64,000 nucleotides of DNA from Clostridia bacterium (lineage in GTDB: Bacteria; Bacillota; Clostridia; Oscillospirales; CAG-272): the NCBI GenBank assembly GCA_900768535.1, contig CAAGDE010000076.1:1-64000 (forward strand). Direction: 5' to 3'. The notes beneath the pieces are model-generated. The model saw only the letters and a list, made by a program, of their open reading frames with translations. It was not told the origin of the DNA and ran no database searches. Positions 7,157 to 16,980 of the stretch are shown here, piece by piece. The position numbers and the translations under genes are program-made. Each line of letters begins with the position of its first letter. Position 1 is the first letter of the stretch.

Positions 7157-7222
7157 CTTAAGGAACTTTTTTTCAAAAAGTTCCTTAAGCAGGGTTTGGG
7201 ACAGCGTCCCAAGGTCTTAAGG
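7157..7222 (+). repeat. Partial repeat copy forming a 5' UTR hairpin
   Basis: A 15-base-pair stem with a three-base loop (7157-7171 and 7175-7189) is followed by a smaller hairpin, TTGGGAC/GTCCCAA at 7196-7212. GTTTGGGACAGCGTCCCAAG resembles the arm of the 6761-7020 element, so this looks like a related partial copy. CCTTAAG at 7183-7189 is also complementary to CTTAAGG at 7216-7222, which overlaps the ribosome binding site of the next gene. Confidence 0.65.
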
Positions 7223-7231
7223 AGGTTTGCG

Positions 7232-7966
7232 GTGCGACTGGACAGGATGATATCGGAATGCGGGCTTGCGAGCAGGACGGAGACGGGGAGAGCCTGCCGG
7301 GCGGGGAGCGTTACGGTGAACGGGGTACCGGTCCGGCGTGCGGACGTACAGGTTCAGCCGGAGACGGACTGCGTGGTATTCTGCGGCAGGGAGGTGCGGT
7401 GGCGGAAATTCGTCTATCTGCTGCTCAACAAGCCGCAGGGATACGTCAGCGCGACCGAGGACGGAGACGCGCCCTGTGTGACCGAGCTGGTTCCGGAGGT
7501 GTACCGCAGGATGGGAATCTTCCCGTGCGGCAGGCTGGACAAATACACCACGGGGCTGATGCTCCTGACCAATGACGGACCGCTGGCGCACCGTCTGCTG
7601 GCACCAAAAAGCCACGTCACCAAGCGCTACGGCTTCCGGGTGGAGAAGGAGCTCTCTCCGGAGGACATTTGCGCGCTGGAGGGCGGTGTGGACATCGGCG
7701 GATACGTTACGGCGCCGTGCAGGATTACGCTTCTCGCACCGCAGGAGGGTGAGATTGCCATTACCGAGGGGAAATACCATCAGATCAAACGCATGATGGA
7801 AGCGGTGGGAAACCGGATTACCGAACTGGAACGTCTGAGCTTCGGTGCGCTGGTGCTGGAGCCTGCCATGAAACGGGGAGATTGGCGCGAGCTGACCGGA
7901 GATGAAATCAAAGCCCTGCAAAACGGGCAACCGATAACCAAGCAAGAAAGGACAGAACGAACATGA
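7232..7966 (+). CDS. RsuA/RluB-family rRNA pseudouridine synthase
   Basis: A 244-residue pseudouridine synthase of the RsuA/RluB/E/F group. An N-terminal S4-like RNA-binding domain (RLDRMISECGLASRTE to about residue 60) precedes the catalytic domain, whose motif GRLDKYTTGLMLLTNDG contains the catalytic aspartate and whose KYHQIKRMMEAVG is also conserved. The length and the short S4 domain fit RsuA (16S rRNA) but the exact target is uncertain. The GTG at 7232 is chosen because AAGGAGG lies seven bases upstream; longer readings run back through the repeat. The stop overlaps tex by four bases. Confidence 0.88.
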   Translation: MRLDRMISECGLASRTETGRACRAGSVTVNGVPVRRADVQVQPETDCVVFCGREVRWRKFVYLLLNKPQGYVSATEDGDAPCVTELVPEVYRRMGIFPCGRLDKYTTGLMLLTNDGPLAHRLLAPKSHVTKRYGFRVEKELSPEDICALEGGVDIGGYVTAPCRITLLAPQEGEIAITEGKYHQIKRMMEAVGNRITELERLSFGALVLEPAMKRGDWRELTGDEIKALQNGQPITKQERTERT

Positions 7967-10122
7967 ACATCAACGAAACGCTTGCCGCGGAGTTTTCTCT
8001 GCGGCCGGAGCAGGTAGAGAAGACCGTTGCGCTGATTGACGAGGGGAACACCATTCCGTTTATCGCCCGGTACCGCAAGGAAGTGACCGGAAGTCTGGAC
8101 GACACGGTCCTGCGCGACCTGTTCGACCGGCTGACCTTCCTGCGCAATCTGGAAAAGCGCAAGGAGGAGGTCTCGGCGCTGATTACGGCGCAGGAGAAAA
8201 TGACGCCGGAGATTCAGGCGGCGATCGATGCGGCAAAGACCATTACCGAGGTGGAGGACATCTACCGCCCGTTCCGCCCGCACCGCAAGACCCGTGCATC
8301 GGTGGCAAGGGAAAAGGGACTGGAGCCGCTTGCCGAGCTGCTGATGGCGCAGGAGCCGTCCTATACGCCGTCCATCGAGGAGCAGGCGGCGGGCTTTATC
8401 AATGAAGAAAAAGGTGTGCTGACCGCAGAGGACGCACTCCAGGGCGCGCGGGACATCATCGCCGAGGACATCTCCGACAACGCGGAATACCGCAAGGAGC
8501 TGCGCGCGCTGACCTTCAACCTGGGAATGCTTGTTACCAAGGGTGCCAAGGAGGAGGACTCGGTTTATGCGCAGTATTACGATTTCTCCGAGGCGCTGAA
8601 GAAGATCGCCCCGCACCGGGTGCTGGCAATCAACCGCGGAGAAAAAGAGGAATTCCTCAAGGTGTCGCTGACGGTTGACGAGGATACCGTGCTGAAAGGA
8701 CTGCGGACGAAAATTCTGAAGACCAACGGCAGCCCGGCAACGCCGCACGTGGCGGAGGCGCTGACCGACAGCTACGAGCGGCTGATCGCTCCCTCCATCG
8801 AGCGCGAGATCCGGAGCGACATTTTCGACAACGCCTGCGAGGGCGCGATCAAGGTCTTTGCGGATAACCTCAGCCACCTGCTGATGCAGTCGCCGCTCAA
8901 GGGCAAGACCGTTCTCGGCTTTGACCCCGGCTACGCGCACGGGTGCAAACTGGCGGTGGTCGATAAGACCGGAAAGGTCGTGGATACCGGCGTCATCTAC
9001 CCGGTCAAGCCGCGTCAGGAGACCGAAAAAAGCAAGGCGATTGTCAAGCGGATGATCGAGCGGCACCATGTGGACGTCATTGCCATCGGAAACGGGACGG
9101 CATCAAAGGAAAGCGAAATTTTCATTGCCGGACTGCTGAGGGAGATTCCGGCGGATGTGAAATACATTGTGGTCAGCGAGGCGGGGGCATCCATCTATTC
9201 CGCGTCCAAGCTGGCGGCGGAGGAATTTCCGGAATTCGACGTCATGCAGAGAAGCGCGGTGTCGATCGCACGCCGCCTGCAGGATCCGCTAGCGGAGCTG
9301 ATCAAGATCGACCCGAAAGGCATTGGCGTCGGACAGTATCAGCACGACATGAAGCAGGCAAGACTGGACGAAGCGCTGGGCGGCGTGGTGGAGGACTGCG
9401 TCAATGCGGTCGGTGTGGACGTGAACACGGCGTCCTATTCGCTGCTGTCCTACATCTCCGGAATCAATCTTGCCTCGGCAAAGAACATCGTCAGATACCG
9501 CGAGGAGAACGGGGAATTCACCTACCGCGCACAGCTGCTCAAGGTGCCGCGCATCGGTGCCAAGGCATACGAGCAGGCGGCCGGATTTTTGCGGGTCCCC
9601 GACGGAAAGGAGATTCTCGACAATACCGGCGTGCACCCGGAATCCTATGAGGCAACCGAAAAGCTGCTGGCGCTGTTCGGTTACACCCGTGATGACGTGC
9701 GGGAAGGCAACCTGAAGGAGCTGCGCGGAAAGGTGACAAAAGCGGGAAGCGCCAAGGTCTGCGAGCAGCTGGGAATCGGACTGCCGACCCTGCAGGATAT
9801 TCTGACCGAGCTGGAAAAGCCGGGACGGGACATCCGCGACACCCTGCCGCCCCCGGTGCTCCGGGACGATATCCTCAGTCTGGAGGATCTCAAGCCGGAT
9901 ATGGAGCTGACCGGAACCGTCAGAAACGTCACCGACTTCGGCGCGTTTGTGGACATCGGCGTACACCAGGACGGGCTGGTACACATTTCACACCTGTCCG
10001 ACCGGTTTGTCAGACATCCCTCCGATGTGGTCAAGGTCGGGGATATCGTCAAGGTGCGCGTGCTTTCCGTGGACGTTCCCAAAAAGCGGATTGCCCTGAC
10101 AATGAAGAAGAAAAACGGGTAA
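7963..10122 (+). CDS. tex: Tex-family RNA-binding transcription accessory protein
   Basis: A 719-residue Tex protein, the normal length. It has the N-terminal Tex helical region, the YqgF/RNase H-like domain (TVLGFDPGYAHGCKLAVVD around residue 320), helix-hairpin-helix repeats (YISGINLASAKNIVRYREE, FTYRAQLLKVPRIG), and a C-terminal S1 domain from about residue 640 (ELTGTVRNVTDFGAFVDIGV, GLVHISHLSDRFV). Tex binds nucleic acid and affects transcription or RNA turnover, but its exact role is poorly settled. It is cotranscribed with the preceding pseudouridine synthase through an ATGA overlap. A 20-base palindrome touches its stop codon. Confidence 0.95.
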   Translation: MNINETLAAEFSLRPEQVEKTVALIDEGNTIPFIARYRKEVTGSLDDTVLRDLFDRLTFLRNLEKRKEEVSALITAQEKMTPEIQAAIDAAKTITEVEDIYRPFRPHRKTRASVAREKGLEPLAELLMAQEPSYTPSIEEQAAGFINEEKGVLTAEDALQGARDIIAEDISDNAEYRKELRALTFNLGMLVTKGAKEEDSVYAQYYDFSEALKKIAPHRVLAINRGEKEEFLKVSLTVDEDTVLKGLRTKILKTNGSPATPHVAEALTDSYERLIAPSIEREIRSDIFDNACEGAIKVFADNLSHLLMQSPLKGKTVLGFDPGYAHGCKLAVVDKTGKVVDTGVIYPVKPRQETEKSKAIVKRMIERHHVDVIAIGNGTASKESEIFIAGLLREIPADVKYIVVSEAGASIYSASKLAAEEFPEFDVMQRSAVSIARRLQDPLAELIKIDPKGIGVGQYQHDMKQARLDEALGGVVEDCVNAVGVDVNTASYSLLSYISGINLASAKNIVRYREENGEFTYRAQLLKVPRIGAKAYEQAAGFLRVPDGKEILDNTGVHPESYEATEKLLALFGYTRDDVREGNLKELRGKVTKAGSAKVCEQLGIGLPTLQDILTELEKPGRDIRDTLPPPVLRDDILSLEDLKPDMELTGTVRNVTDFGAFVDIGVHQDGLVHISHLSDRFVRHPSDVVKVGDIVKVRVLSVDVPKKRIALTMKKKNG

Positions 10123-10141
10123 ATCTTAATATATTAAGATT
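10122..10141. other. 20-base perfect palindrome at the end of tex
   Basis: AATCTTAATATATTAAGATT is self-complementary throughout and begins at the last base of the tex stop codon. It has no U-tail, so it is a weak candidate for a terminator; it could be a protein-binding site. Confidence 0.5.
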
Positions 10142-10225
10142 CAATCCGGCGTTTTGTTCATAATGGGAAAAGCGATTTGTTGATGTTACACAAAACAGAA
10201 GCAAAAAATTTGGGGAAATAAACGC

Positions 10226-10254
10226 TTCCATTTCGGACAAAAATTTGGTATAAT
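10226..10254 (+). promoter_or_regulatory. Promoter of the sugar ABC ATPase gene
   Basis: A perfect TATAAT at 10249-10254 with a weak -35 match TTCCAT at 10226-10231 (17-base spacer). AAACGCTTCCA across the -35 region resembles half of a catabolite-responsive element but does not match it fully, so regulation by a CcpA-type protein is only a suggestion. Confidence 0.5.
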
Positions 10255-10310
10255 GATACGGTAATATGATAATTGTCCCCGCTATGGGGCTACAGGAGGA
10301 TCACGAAAAG

Positions 10311-11426
10311 ATGGCAAGCGTATCTTTGAAGCATATCTATAAGAAGTATCCGGGCGGCGTTACTGCGGTATCCGACTTCAATTTGGAGATTAAGGACAAG
10401 GAATTCCTCGTTCTGGTCGGTCCTTCCGGCTGCGGTAAGTCCACAACCCTGCGTATGATCGCGGGACTGGAGGAAATCACCGAGGGAGAGCTCCGCATCG
10501 GCGACCGTCTGGTCAACGATGTGGCGCCGAAGGACCGGAAGATCGCGATGGTGTTCCAGAACTACGCGCTGTATCCGCATATGTCCGTGTTTGAGAATAT
10601 GGCGTTCGGTCTGAAGCTGAGCAAGGTTCCGAAGGATGTCATCAAGAAAAAGGTCGAGGAGGCTGCCCGCATCCTGGATATCACCCACCTGCTTGACAGA
10701 AAGCCGAAGGCGTTGTCCGGCGGTCAGAAGCAGCGTGTCGCGCTGGGACGCGCAATCGTCCGTGATCCGCAGGTCTTCCTGCTTGACGAGCCGCTGTCCA
10801 ACCTGGACGCAAAGCTCCGTGCAACGATGAGAACCGAGCTGACCAAGATCCACAACCGCGTGGGAACCACCTTTATTTACGTCACGCACGACCAGGTCGA
10901 GGCAATGACCATGGCAACCCGGATCGTTGTTATGAAGGACGGTCTGATTCAGCAGGTCGATGCACCGCAGAAGCTGTATGACGAGCCGGTCAATATGTTT
11001 GTCGCAGGCTTCATCGGCTCTCCGCAGATGAACTTCATGGACGGACAGCTGGTGGAAGAGGACGGGAAGGTCTACTTCGTTTACGAGGGCAATAAGCTGC
11101 TGATGCCGGAGGATAAGGCAAACAATCCGGCGCTCAAGGAATACATCGGCAAGGAAGTGGTCGCCGGTCTGCGTCCGGAGTGCATCTACGACGATGAGAT
11201 GAATGTTGCAAAGCATTCCGAATCGCAGCTGGCTGTCAATGTTGATGTAACCGAGCTGATGGGTGCCGAAATTTACCTCTACCTGCTTGTCGGTGAGGAA
11301 GGCAAGCTGACCGCGCGTGTGTCGTCCCGCTCCACCACGAGAGCCGGAGACCAGATCAGGATTGCATTCGATATGACCAGAATGCATATCTTCGATAAGG
11401 ACACCGAGCGCTGCATCGTTCACTGA
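10311..11426 (+). CDS. MsmX/UgpC-type sugar ABC transporter ATPase
   Basis: A 371-residue ATPase of the CUT1 carbohydrate importer class. Walker A is GPSGCGKST, the Q-loop is MVFQNYALYPHMSVFENMAFGL, the signature is LSGGQKQRVALGRAIV, Walker B is VFLLDEPLSNLDAKLR, and the H-loop is YVTHDQVEAMTMA. A TOBE/regulatory C-terminus of about 120 residues follows (VAGLRPECIYDD, ending MHIFDKDTERCIVH). No permease or binding protein is adjacent, which fits the MsmX type of ATPase shared by several sugar importers. The ATG at 10311 follows AGGAGGA; an upstream start would lie outside the usual family boundary. It is followed by a strong terminator. Confidence 0.92.
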   Translation: MASVSLKHIYKKYPGGVTAVSDFNLEIKDKEFLVLVGPSGCGKSTTLRMIAGLEEITEGELRIGDRLVNDVAPKDRKIAMVFQNYALYPHMSVFENMAFGLKLSKVPKDVIKKKVEEAARILDITHLLDRKPKALSGGQKQRVALGRAIVRDPQVFLLDEPLSNLDAKLRATMRTELTKIHNRVGTTFIYVTHDQVEAMTMATRIVVMKDGLIQQVDAPQKLYDEPVNMFVAGFIGSPQMNFMDGQLVEEDGKVYFVYEGNKLLMPEDKANNPALKEYIGKEVVAGLRPECIYDDEMNVAKHSESQLAVNVDVTELMGAEIYLYLLVGEEGKLTARVSSRSTTRAGDQIRIAFDMTRMHIFDKDTERCIVH

Positions 11427-11432
11427 TGAATG

Positions 11433-11473
11433 GATCACCGCCGCCGGGAATCTCCCGGTGGCGGTGGTCTTTT
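11433..11473 (+). terminator. Terminator after the sugar ABC ATPase gene
   Basis: ACCGCCGCCGGGA pairs with TCCCGGTGGCGGT (one G-U pair) around an ATC loop and is followed by GGTCTTTT. Confidence 0.85.
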
Positions 11474-11612
11474 GAAGGCGGCTGTCTGTATCAAATGAGA
11501 CAAGCAACAATCTTTCTCGGACAGGTTGTTGGCAAATAACGGAAATCCGTGCTTTTTCCGGTCGGCTCGTGCTTTTTTCGACAGGAAAAAACACTTTTTT
11601 TCGGAAAACCTA

Positions 11613-11641
11613 TGGACTTTTTCGCGGTTATGTAGTATAAT
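11613..11641 (+). promoter_or_regulatory. Promoter of the hydCBA operon
   Basis: TGGACT at 11613-11618, 17-base spacer, TATAAT at 11636-11641, 50 bases before the hydC start. Confidence 0.7.
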
Positions 11642-11690
11642 ATATGATGGTTGTGTAAAATTCCATATAACACAGGAGGCTTTGGAAGTT

Positions 11691-12188
11691 ATGAAGAAGA
11701 AACTGACCACGGTTGCTTTTCGCGGAACGCCGGAGCAGGAAACTGCGCTTCGTGCCGTGATCAAAAAGCACGCCGGGGAGAAGGGCGCGATGATGCCGAT
11801 CCTTCAGGAGGCGCAGGAGATTTACGGATACCTGCCGATTGAGGTTCAGCGCATCATTTCGCTGGAAACGGGCGTTTCCCTGGAGGAAATCTTCGGAATC
11901 GCATCGTTCTATGCACAGTTCAAGCTCAATCCCGACGGACAGTACAGCATCGCGGTCTGTCTCGGAACCGCTTGCTATGTCAAGGGATCCGGCGAGATCA
12001 TTGAGGCAATCTCCGAGCAGCTGGGCGTTCCGGTCGGAAGCACGTCTCCCGACGGTAAGTATTCCATTGAGGCGACCCGTTGCATCGGCGCCTGCGGACT
12101 GGCTCCGGTTCTGACCGTCAACGGTGAGGTGTACGGCAGACTGACCAAGGCGGATGTCCCCACCATCCTCGCAAAGTACAAGGATTGA
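11691..12188 (+). CDS. hydC: NuoE-like [2Fe-2S] subunit of NAD-linked hydrogenase (HydC)
   Basis: A 165-residue NuoE/HydC subunit with the four-helix N-terminal part and a thioredoxin-like [2Fe-2S] domain. The cluster ligands are visible as CLGTAC and CIGAC, the C-x4-C plus C-x3-C arrangement of this family. It would pass electrons within a soluble HydABC complex between NADH, ferredoxin and the hydrogen site. It begins a three-gene operon with hydB and hydA, 17 bases before hydB. The ATG at 11691 follows CACAGGAGG; the longer open frame upstream has no ribosome binding site. Confidence 0.92.
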   Translation: MKKKLTTVAFRGTPEQETALRAVIKKHAGEKGAMMPILQEAQEIYGYLPIEVQRIISLETGVSLEEIFGIASFYAQFKLNPDGQYSIAVCLGTACYVKGSGEIIEAISEQLGVPVGSTSPDGKYSIEATRCIGACGLAPVLTVNGEVYGRLTKADVPTILAKYKD

Positions 12189-12205
12189 GAAGGAGAGAAC
12201 CCAAC

Positions 12206-14107
12206 ATGAAAATTACATCCGTTGCTGATCTTCAGGCAGCATACGAATCCCTGAAAAATACGGTTGCCATCCGTGAGGGCGTTCACGAAACCATCGACGG
12301 CTACCGGAAGCATATCCTGATCTGCGGCGGTACCGGCTGTACCTCGTCCGGTTCCGTCTCTTTGCGCGAAAAGCTGGAGCAGGAGCTGGCGGCGCATGAC
12401 CTGGAAAAGGAAGTCAAGGTCGTGACCACCGGCTGCTTCGGTCTGTGCGCACTGGGACCGATCATGATCGTCTATCCGGACGGCACCTTCTACTCCCGCG
12501 TGACCCCGGAGGACATCCCGGAAATCGTCGAAACGCACATCGTCGGCGGTACGCCCGTGGCACGGTTCGAGTATCACGAAAAGAACGGCGACCATCATGT
12601 GGTCAACTCGCTGGGTGAGATGACCTTCTACAAGAAGCAGCACCGCGTTGCCCTGCACAACTGCGGCGTCATCGACCCGGAAAACATCAACGACTATGTC
12701 GCGCGCCGCGGCTACCAGGCGCTGGCAAAGGTGCTGTCCTCCATGTCCCGCGAGGACGTGGTACAGACCATGCTGGATTCCGGACTGCGCGGACGCGGCG
12801 GCGCAGGCTTCCCGACGGGCTTGAAGTGGAAGTTCGCAATGGGATCTGCCGGTAAGAAGTATGTCTGCTGCAACGCGGACGAGGGCGACCCCGGCGCGTT
12901 CATGGACCGCTCCGTCCTGGAGGGCGACCCGCACGCGGTTCTGGAGGCAATGGCGATTGCCGGCTATGCCATCGGCTCCGATGAAGGCTACATCTATGTC
13001 CGTGCCGAGTACCCGATTGCAATCCACCGTCTGAAGATCGCCATCGAGCAGGCGCACGAGGCGGGTCTTTTGGGCGAGAAAATCTTCGGGACAGGCTTCA
13101 ATTTCGATATCTCCCTGCGGTTCGGTGCAGGTGCGTTCGTCTGCGGCGAGGAAACCGCGCTGATGACCTCCATCGAGGGCAAGAGAGGCGAGCCGAGACC
13201 CCGTCCGCCGTTCCCGGCAATCAAGGGTCTGTTCGAAAAGCCGACCATCCTGAACAACGTGGAGACCTACGCAAACGTTGCGCAGATCATCCTCAACGGT
13301 CCGGAATGGTTCGCAGCCATGGGTACCGAAAAGTCGAAGGGAACCAAGGTCTTCGCGCTGGGCGGAAAGATCACCAATACCGGACTGGTCGAGGTCCCGA
13401 TGGGTACCACGCTCCGCGAGGTCATTGAGGAGATCGGCGGCGGCATCCCGAACGGAAAGAAATTCAAAGCGGCGCAGACCGGCGGACCCTCCGGCGGATG
13501 CATTCCCGCAAGCCTGATCGATACACCGATCGACTACGACAACCTGATCGCCATCGGCTCCATGATGGGCTCCGGCGGACTGATTGTCATGGACGAGGAC
13601 AACTGCATGGTGGACATCGCGCGGTTCTTCCTCGACTTCACGGTGGACGAGTCCTGCGGAAAGTGCACGCCCTGCCGCATCGGTACCAGACGCCTGCTGG
13701 AGCTGCTGGATAAGATCATCTCCGGCAAGGGCGAGATGGAGGATATCGACCGGATGGAGGAGCTGGCGAACTACATCAAGTCCGCCTCCCTGTGCGGCTT
13801 GGGTCAGACCGCCCCGAACCCGGTGCTGTCCACGCTCCGCTATTTCAAGGACGAGTACGTTGCGCACATCGTGGACAAGAAGTGTCCTGCCGGCGTGTGC
13901 AAGAAGCTGCTCCGCTATACCATCGACCGCGAGAAATGTATCGGCTGCGGAATGTGCGCGCGCAGCTGTCCCACGGGTGCAATCAACCGCACCGACTATA
14001 CGGCGCCCGGTCATAAGCTCGCTTCCATGGAAATCGATCCGGCGAAGTGCGTGAAGTGCGGTGCCTGTATGTCGACCTGTAAGTTCAAGGCTATTTCCAA
14101 GGGTTAA
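12206..14107 (+). CDS. hydB: NuoF-like NADH/FMN subunit HydB
   Basis: A 633-residue flavoprotein subunit of an NAD-linked [FeFe] hydrogenase. The N-terminus is a thioredoxin-like [2Fe-2S] domain (CGGTGC, then TTGCFGLCALG). The NuoF core has the FMN/NADH site GLRGRGGAGFPTGLKW and CNADEGDPGAFMDR, followed by the [4Fe-4S] motif ESCGKCTPCRIGTRRLL. The last 70 residues carry two ferredoxin [4Fe-4S] motifs, CIGCGMCARSCP and CVKCGACMSTCK. This is the architecture of HydB in electron-bifurcating HydABC complexes, although bifurcation itself cannot be read from sequence. The start at 12206 follows AAGGAGAG. Confidence 0.93.
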   Translation: MKITSVADLQAAYESLKNTVAIREGVHETIDGYRKHILICGGTGCTSSGSVSLREKLEQELAAHDLEKEVKVVTTGCFGLCALGPIMIVYPDGTFYSRVTPEDIPEIVETHIVGGTPVARFEYHEKNGDHHVVNSLGEMTFYKKQHRVALHNCGVIDPENINDYVARRGYQALAKVLSSMSREDVVQTMLDSGLRGRGGAGFPTGLKWKFAMGSAGKKYVCCNADEGDPGAFMDRSVLEGDPHAVLEAMAIAGYAIGSDEGYIYVRAEYPIAIHRLKIAIEQAHEAGLLGEKIFGTGFNFDISLRFGAGAFVCGEETALMTSIEGKRGEPRPRPPFPAIKGLFEKPTILNNVETYANVAQIILNGPEWFAAMGTEKSKGTKVFALGGKITNTGLVEVPMGTTLREVIEEIGGGIPNGKKFKAAQTGGPSGGCIPASLIDTPIDYDNLIAIGSMMGSGGLIVMDEDNCMVDIARFFLDFTVDESCGKCTPCRIGTRRLLELLDKIISGKGEMEDIDRMEELANYIKSASLCGLGQTAPNPVLSTLRYFKDEYVAHIVDKKCPAGVCKKLLRYTIDREKCIGCGMCARSCPTGAINRTDYTAPGHKLASMEIDPAKCVKCGACMSTCKFKAISKG

Positions 14108-14124
14108 TGAGGGGGATTGTGGAC

Positions 14125-15888
<1,764 letters not shown>

Positions 15889-15897
15889 TTCACCCTG

Positions 15898-15933
15898 CAA
15901 CAGCCGGACGCCGGAAACAGCGTCCGGCTGTTG
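15898..15933 (+). terminator. Hairpin after hydA
   Basis: A perfect 14-base-pair stem (15898-15911 and 15920-15933) with an eight-base loop, nine bases after the hydA stop. No U-run follows, so termination may be partial or the hairpin may protect the transcript end. Confidence 0.6.
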
Positions 15934-16014
15934 TCGAATGTTGTATAATATGATGGGATAACGCTTGCTTTTTGTTGTGCAAAACGCCGAAAATGGAAAA
16001 GTGCGAAAAAAGCA

Positions 16015-16043
16015 TTGAAAAATCGGGACAAATATGATATAAT
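16015..16043 (+). promoter_or_regulatory. Promoter of the DivIVA-like gene
   Basis: TTGAAA at 16015-16020, 17-base spacer, TATAAT at 16038-16043. Confidence 0.85.
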
Positions 16044-16126
16044 TAGATTGTATTAGTAGATGCTGCGGGTGGGGTATCACTCCGCAGAACCTCTAAAATG
16101 TATAAAAGATTCGGAGGGCTTTTATC

Positions 16127-16795
16127 ATGGCTGAAGTAGTCACAATGTTCAGAAACAAGATGAACGGTTACAACAAAGAGGAAGTAAACCTCTATGTCAA
16201 GGACCGTGAAGAGAAGCTGCAGGAGAAGGACGCGACCATTACATCGCTCAACGAGCAGGTTGCCGAGCTTCAGAAGCAGCTGGCGGAGGCACAGGAGGCG
16301 GCAAAGCTCGCGTCCGAGGCTCCGGCACCTGTCCCGGCAGTCGATTCCGATCCGATTCTGGATGCGGAGATCGCCGAGAAGGCAGAGAAATTCGATCTGC
16401 TGATGAAGCGCTGGGGCGATGAGGAAATGGGTCCGGCTATCGCAAAGAAGAAGGTCATTCTGGAAGAAGCGGAGAGAGCGGCTGACGTGTTCTACGAAAA
16501 GTCCGCAGAGAAGGTCGCTGCCTGCCTGGATGCCGACTTCGCAAAGCTGGCGGAAACACTGCGCGCCGACCTGGACGCATATCTCTACAGCAAGTCGCTG
16601 GCGGGACGCGTCAAGACCTGCGTGGATTATTCCAAGCGCATTTCCGCAAAGATCGCGGCAGGGCTGAACGCGCTGTTCCAGATTCCCGGCAAGGTCTACA
16701 AGGCAACCTCCGAGAGAGTGAACGAGGCGACCGACCGCGCAAGAGCCATGGCGGCTACATACAAAGCACACAAGGCGGCTTCCAAGGCACAGTAA
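16127..16795 (+). CDS. DivIVA-domain coiled-coil protein
   Basis: A 222-residue protein. The start (TMFRNKMNGYNKEEVNLYVKD) matches the DivIVA lipid-binding domain pattern G-Y-x-x-x-E-V-x-x-Y. A coiled coil follows at about residues 28-65, rich in E, K, Q and L, and then a Pro/Ala linker (APAPVPAVDSD). The remaining helical region is unlike classical DivIVA; residues 150-190 (AGRVKTCVDYSKRISAKIAAGLNALF) may be amphipathic. DivIVA-type proteins mark curved membrane at poles and septa. It has its own strong promoter and GGAGGG ribosome binding site. The specific role is unknown. Confidence 0.7.
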   Translation: MAEVVTMFRNKMNGYNKEEVNLYVKDREEKLQEKDATITSLNEQVAELQKQLAEAQEAAKLASEAPAPVPAVDSDPILDAEIAEKAEKFDLLMKRWGDEEMGPAIAKKKVILEEAERAADVFYEKSAEKVAACLDADFAKLAETLRADLDAYLYSKSLAGRVKTCVDYSKRISAKIAAGLNALFQIPGKVYKATSERVNEATDRARAMAATYKAHKAASKAQ

Positions 16796-16823
16796 CTGCC
16801 TGACCGAAGCCGAATAACTGATT

Positions 16824-16980
16824 GGTAGAAAGTGACGGTTTCCGGATGAATATCGGTGAGAAAATTCGATCTCTGCGTGTCGCAAAGCTGATGACGCAGG
16901 CGGAGCTTGCCGGTAATCACATCACCCGGAATATGCTGAGCTGTATTGAAAACGGCGCGGCGCAACCGTCACTTTCTACC
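16824..16980. repeat. 17-base perfect inverted repeat around the XRE gene start
   Basis: GGTAGAAAGTGACGGTT at 16824-16840 and its exact complement AACCGTCACTTTCTACC at 16964-16980 enclose 123 bases. The enclosed part contains the ATG at 16846 and most of the HTH coding region of the XRE regulator. The right arm is coding sequence (the QPSLST segment). Possible roles are an mRNA structure masking the start, an invertible DNA segment, or paired operator sites. Confidence 0.85.

Noticed and set aside
10215..10236. Full catabolite-responsive element at the sugar ATPase promoter
   Set aside because: Only the right half fits the cre consensus; at least two conserved left-half bases differ.
11526..11543. 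A Rex-like redox operator (TTGTT...TAAC) upstream of hydCBA
   Set aside because: The half-sites are one base short of the usual spacing and the outer bases mismatch, so it is too weak to list although Rex control would make sense.
11975..14014. A 679-codon minus-strand frame across hydB, and a similar 707-codon frame across nrdD (30213-32336)
   Set aside because: Both lie fully antisense to clear enzymes with diagnostic motifs and show no protein-like domains or ribosome binding sites.
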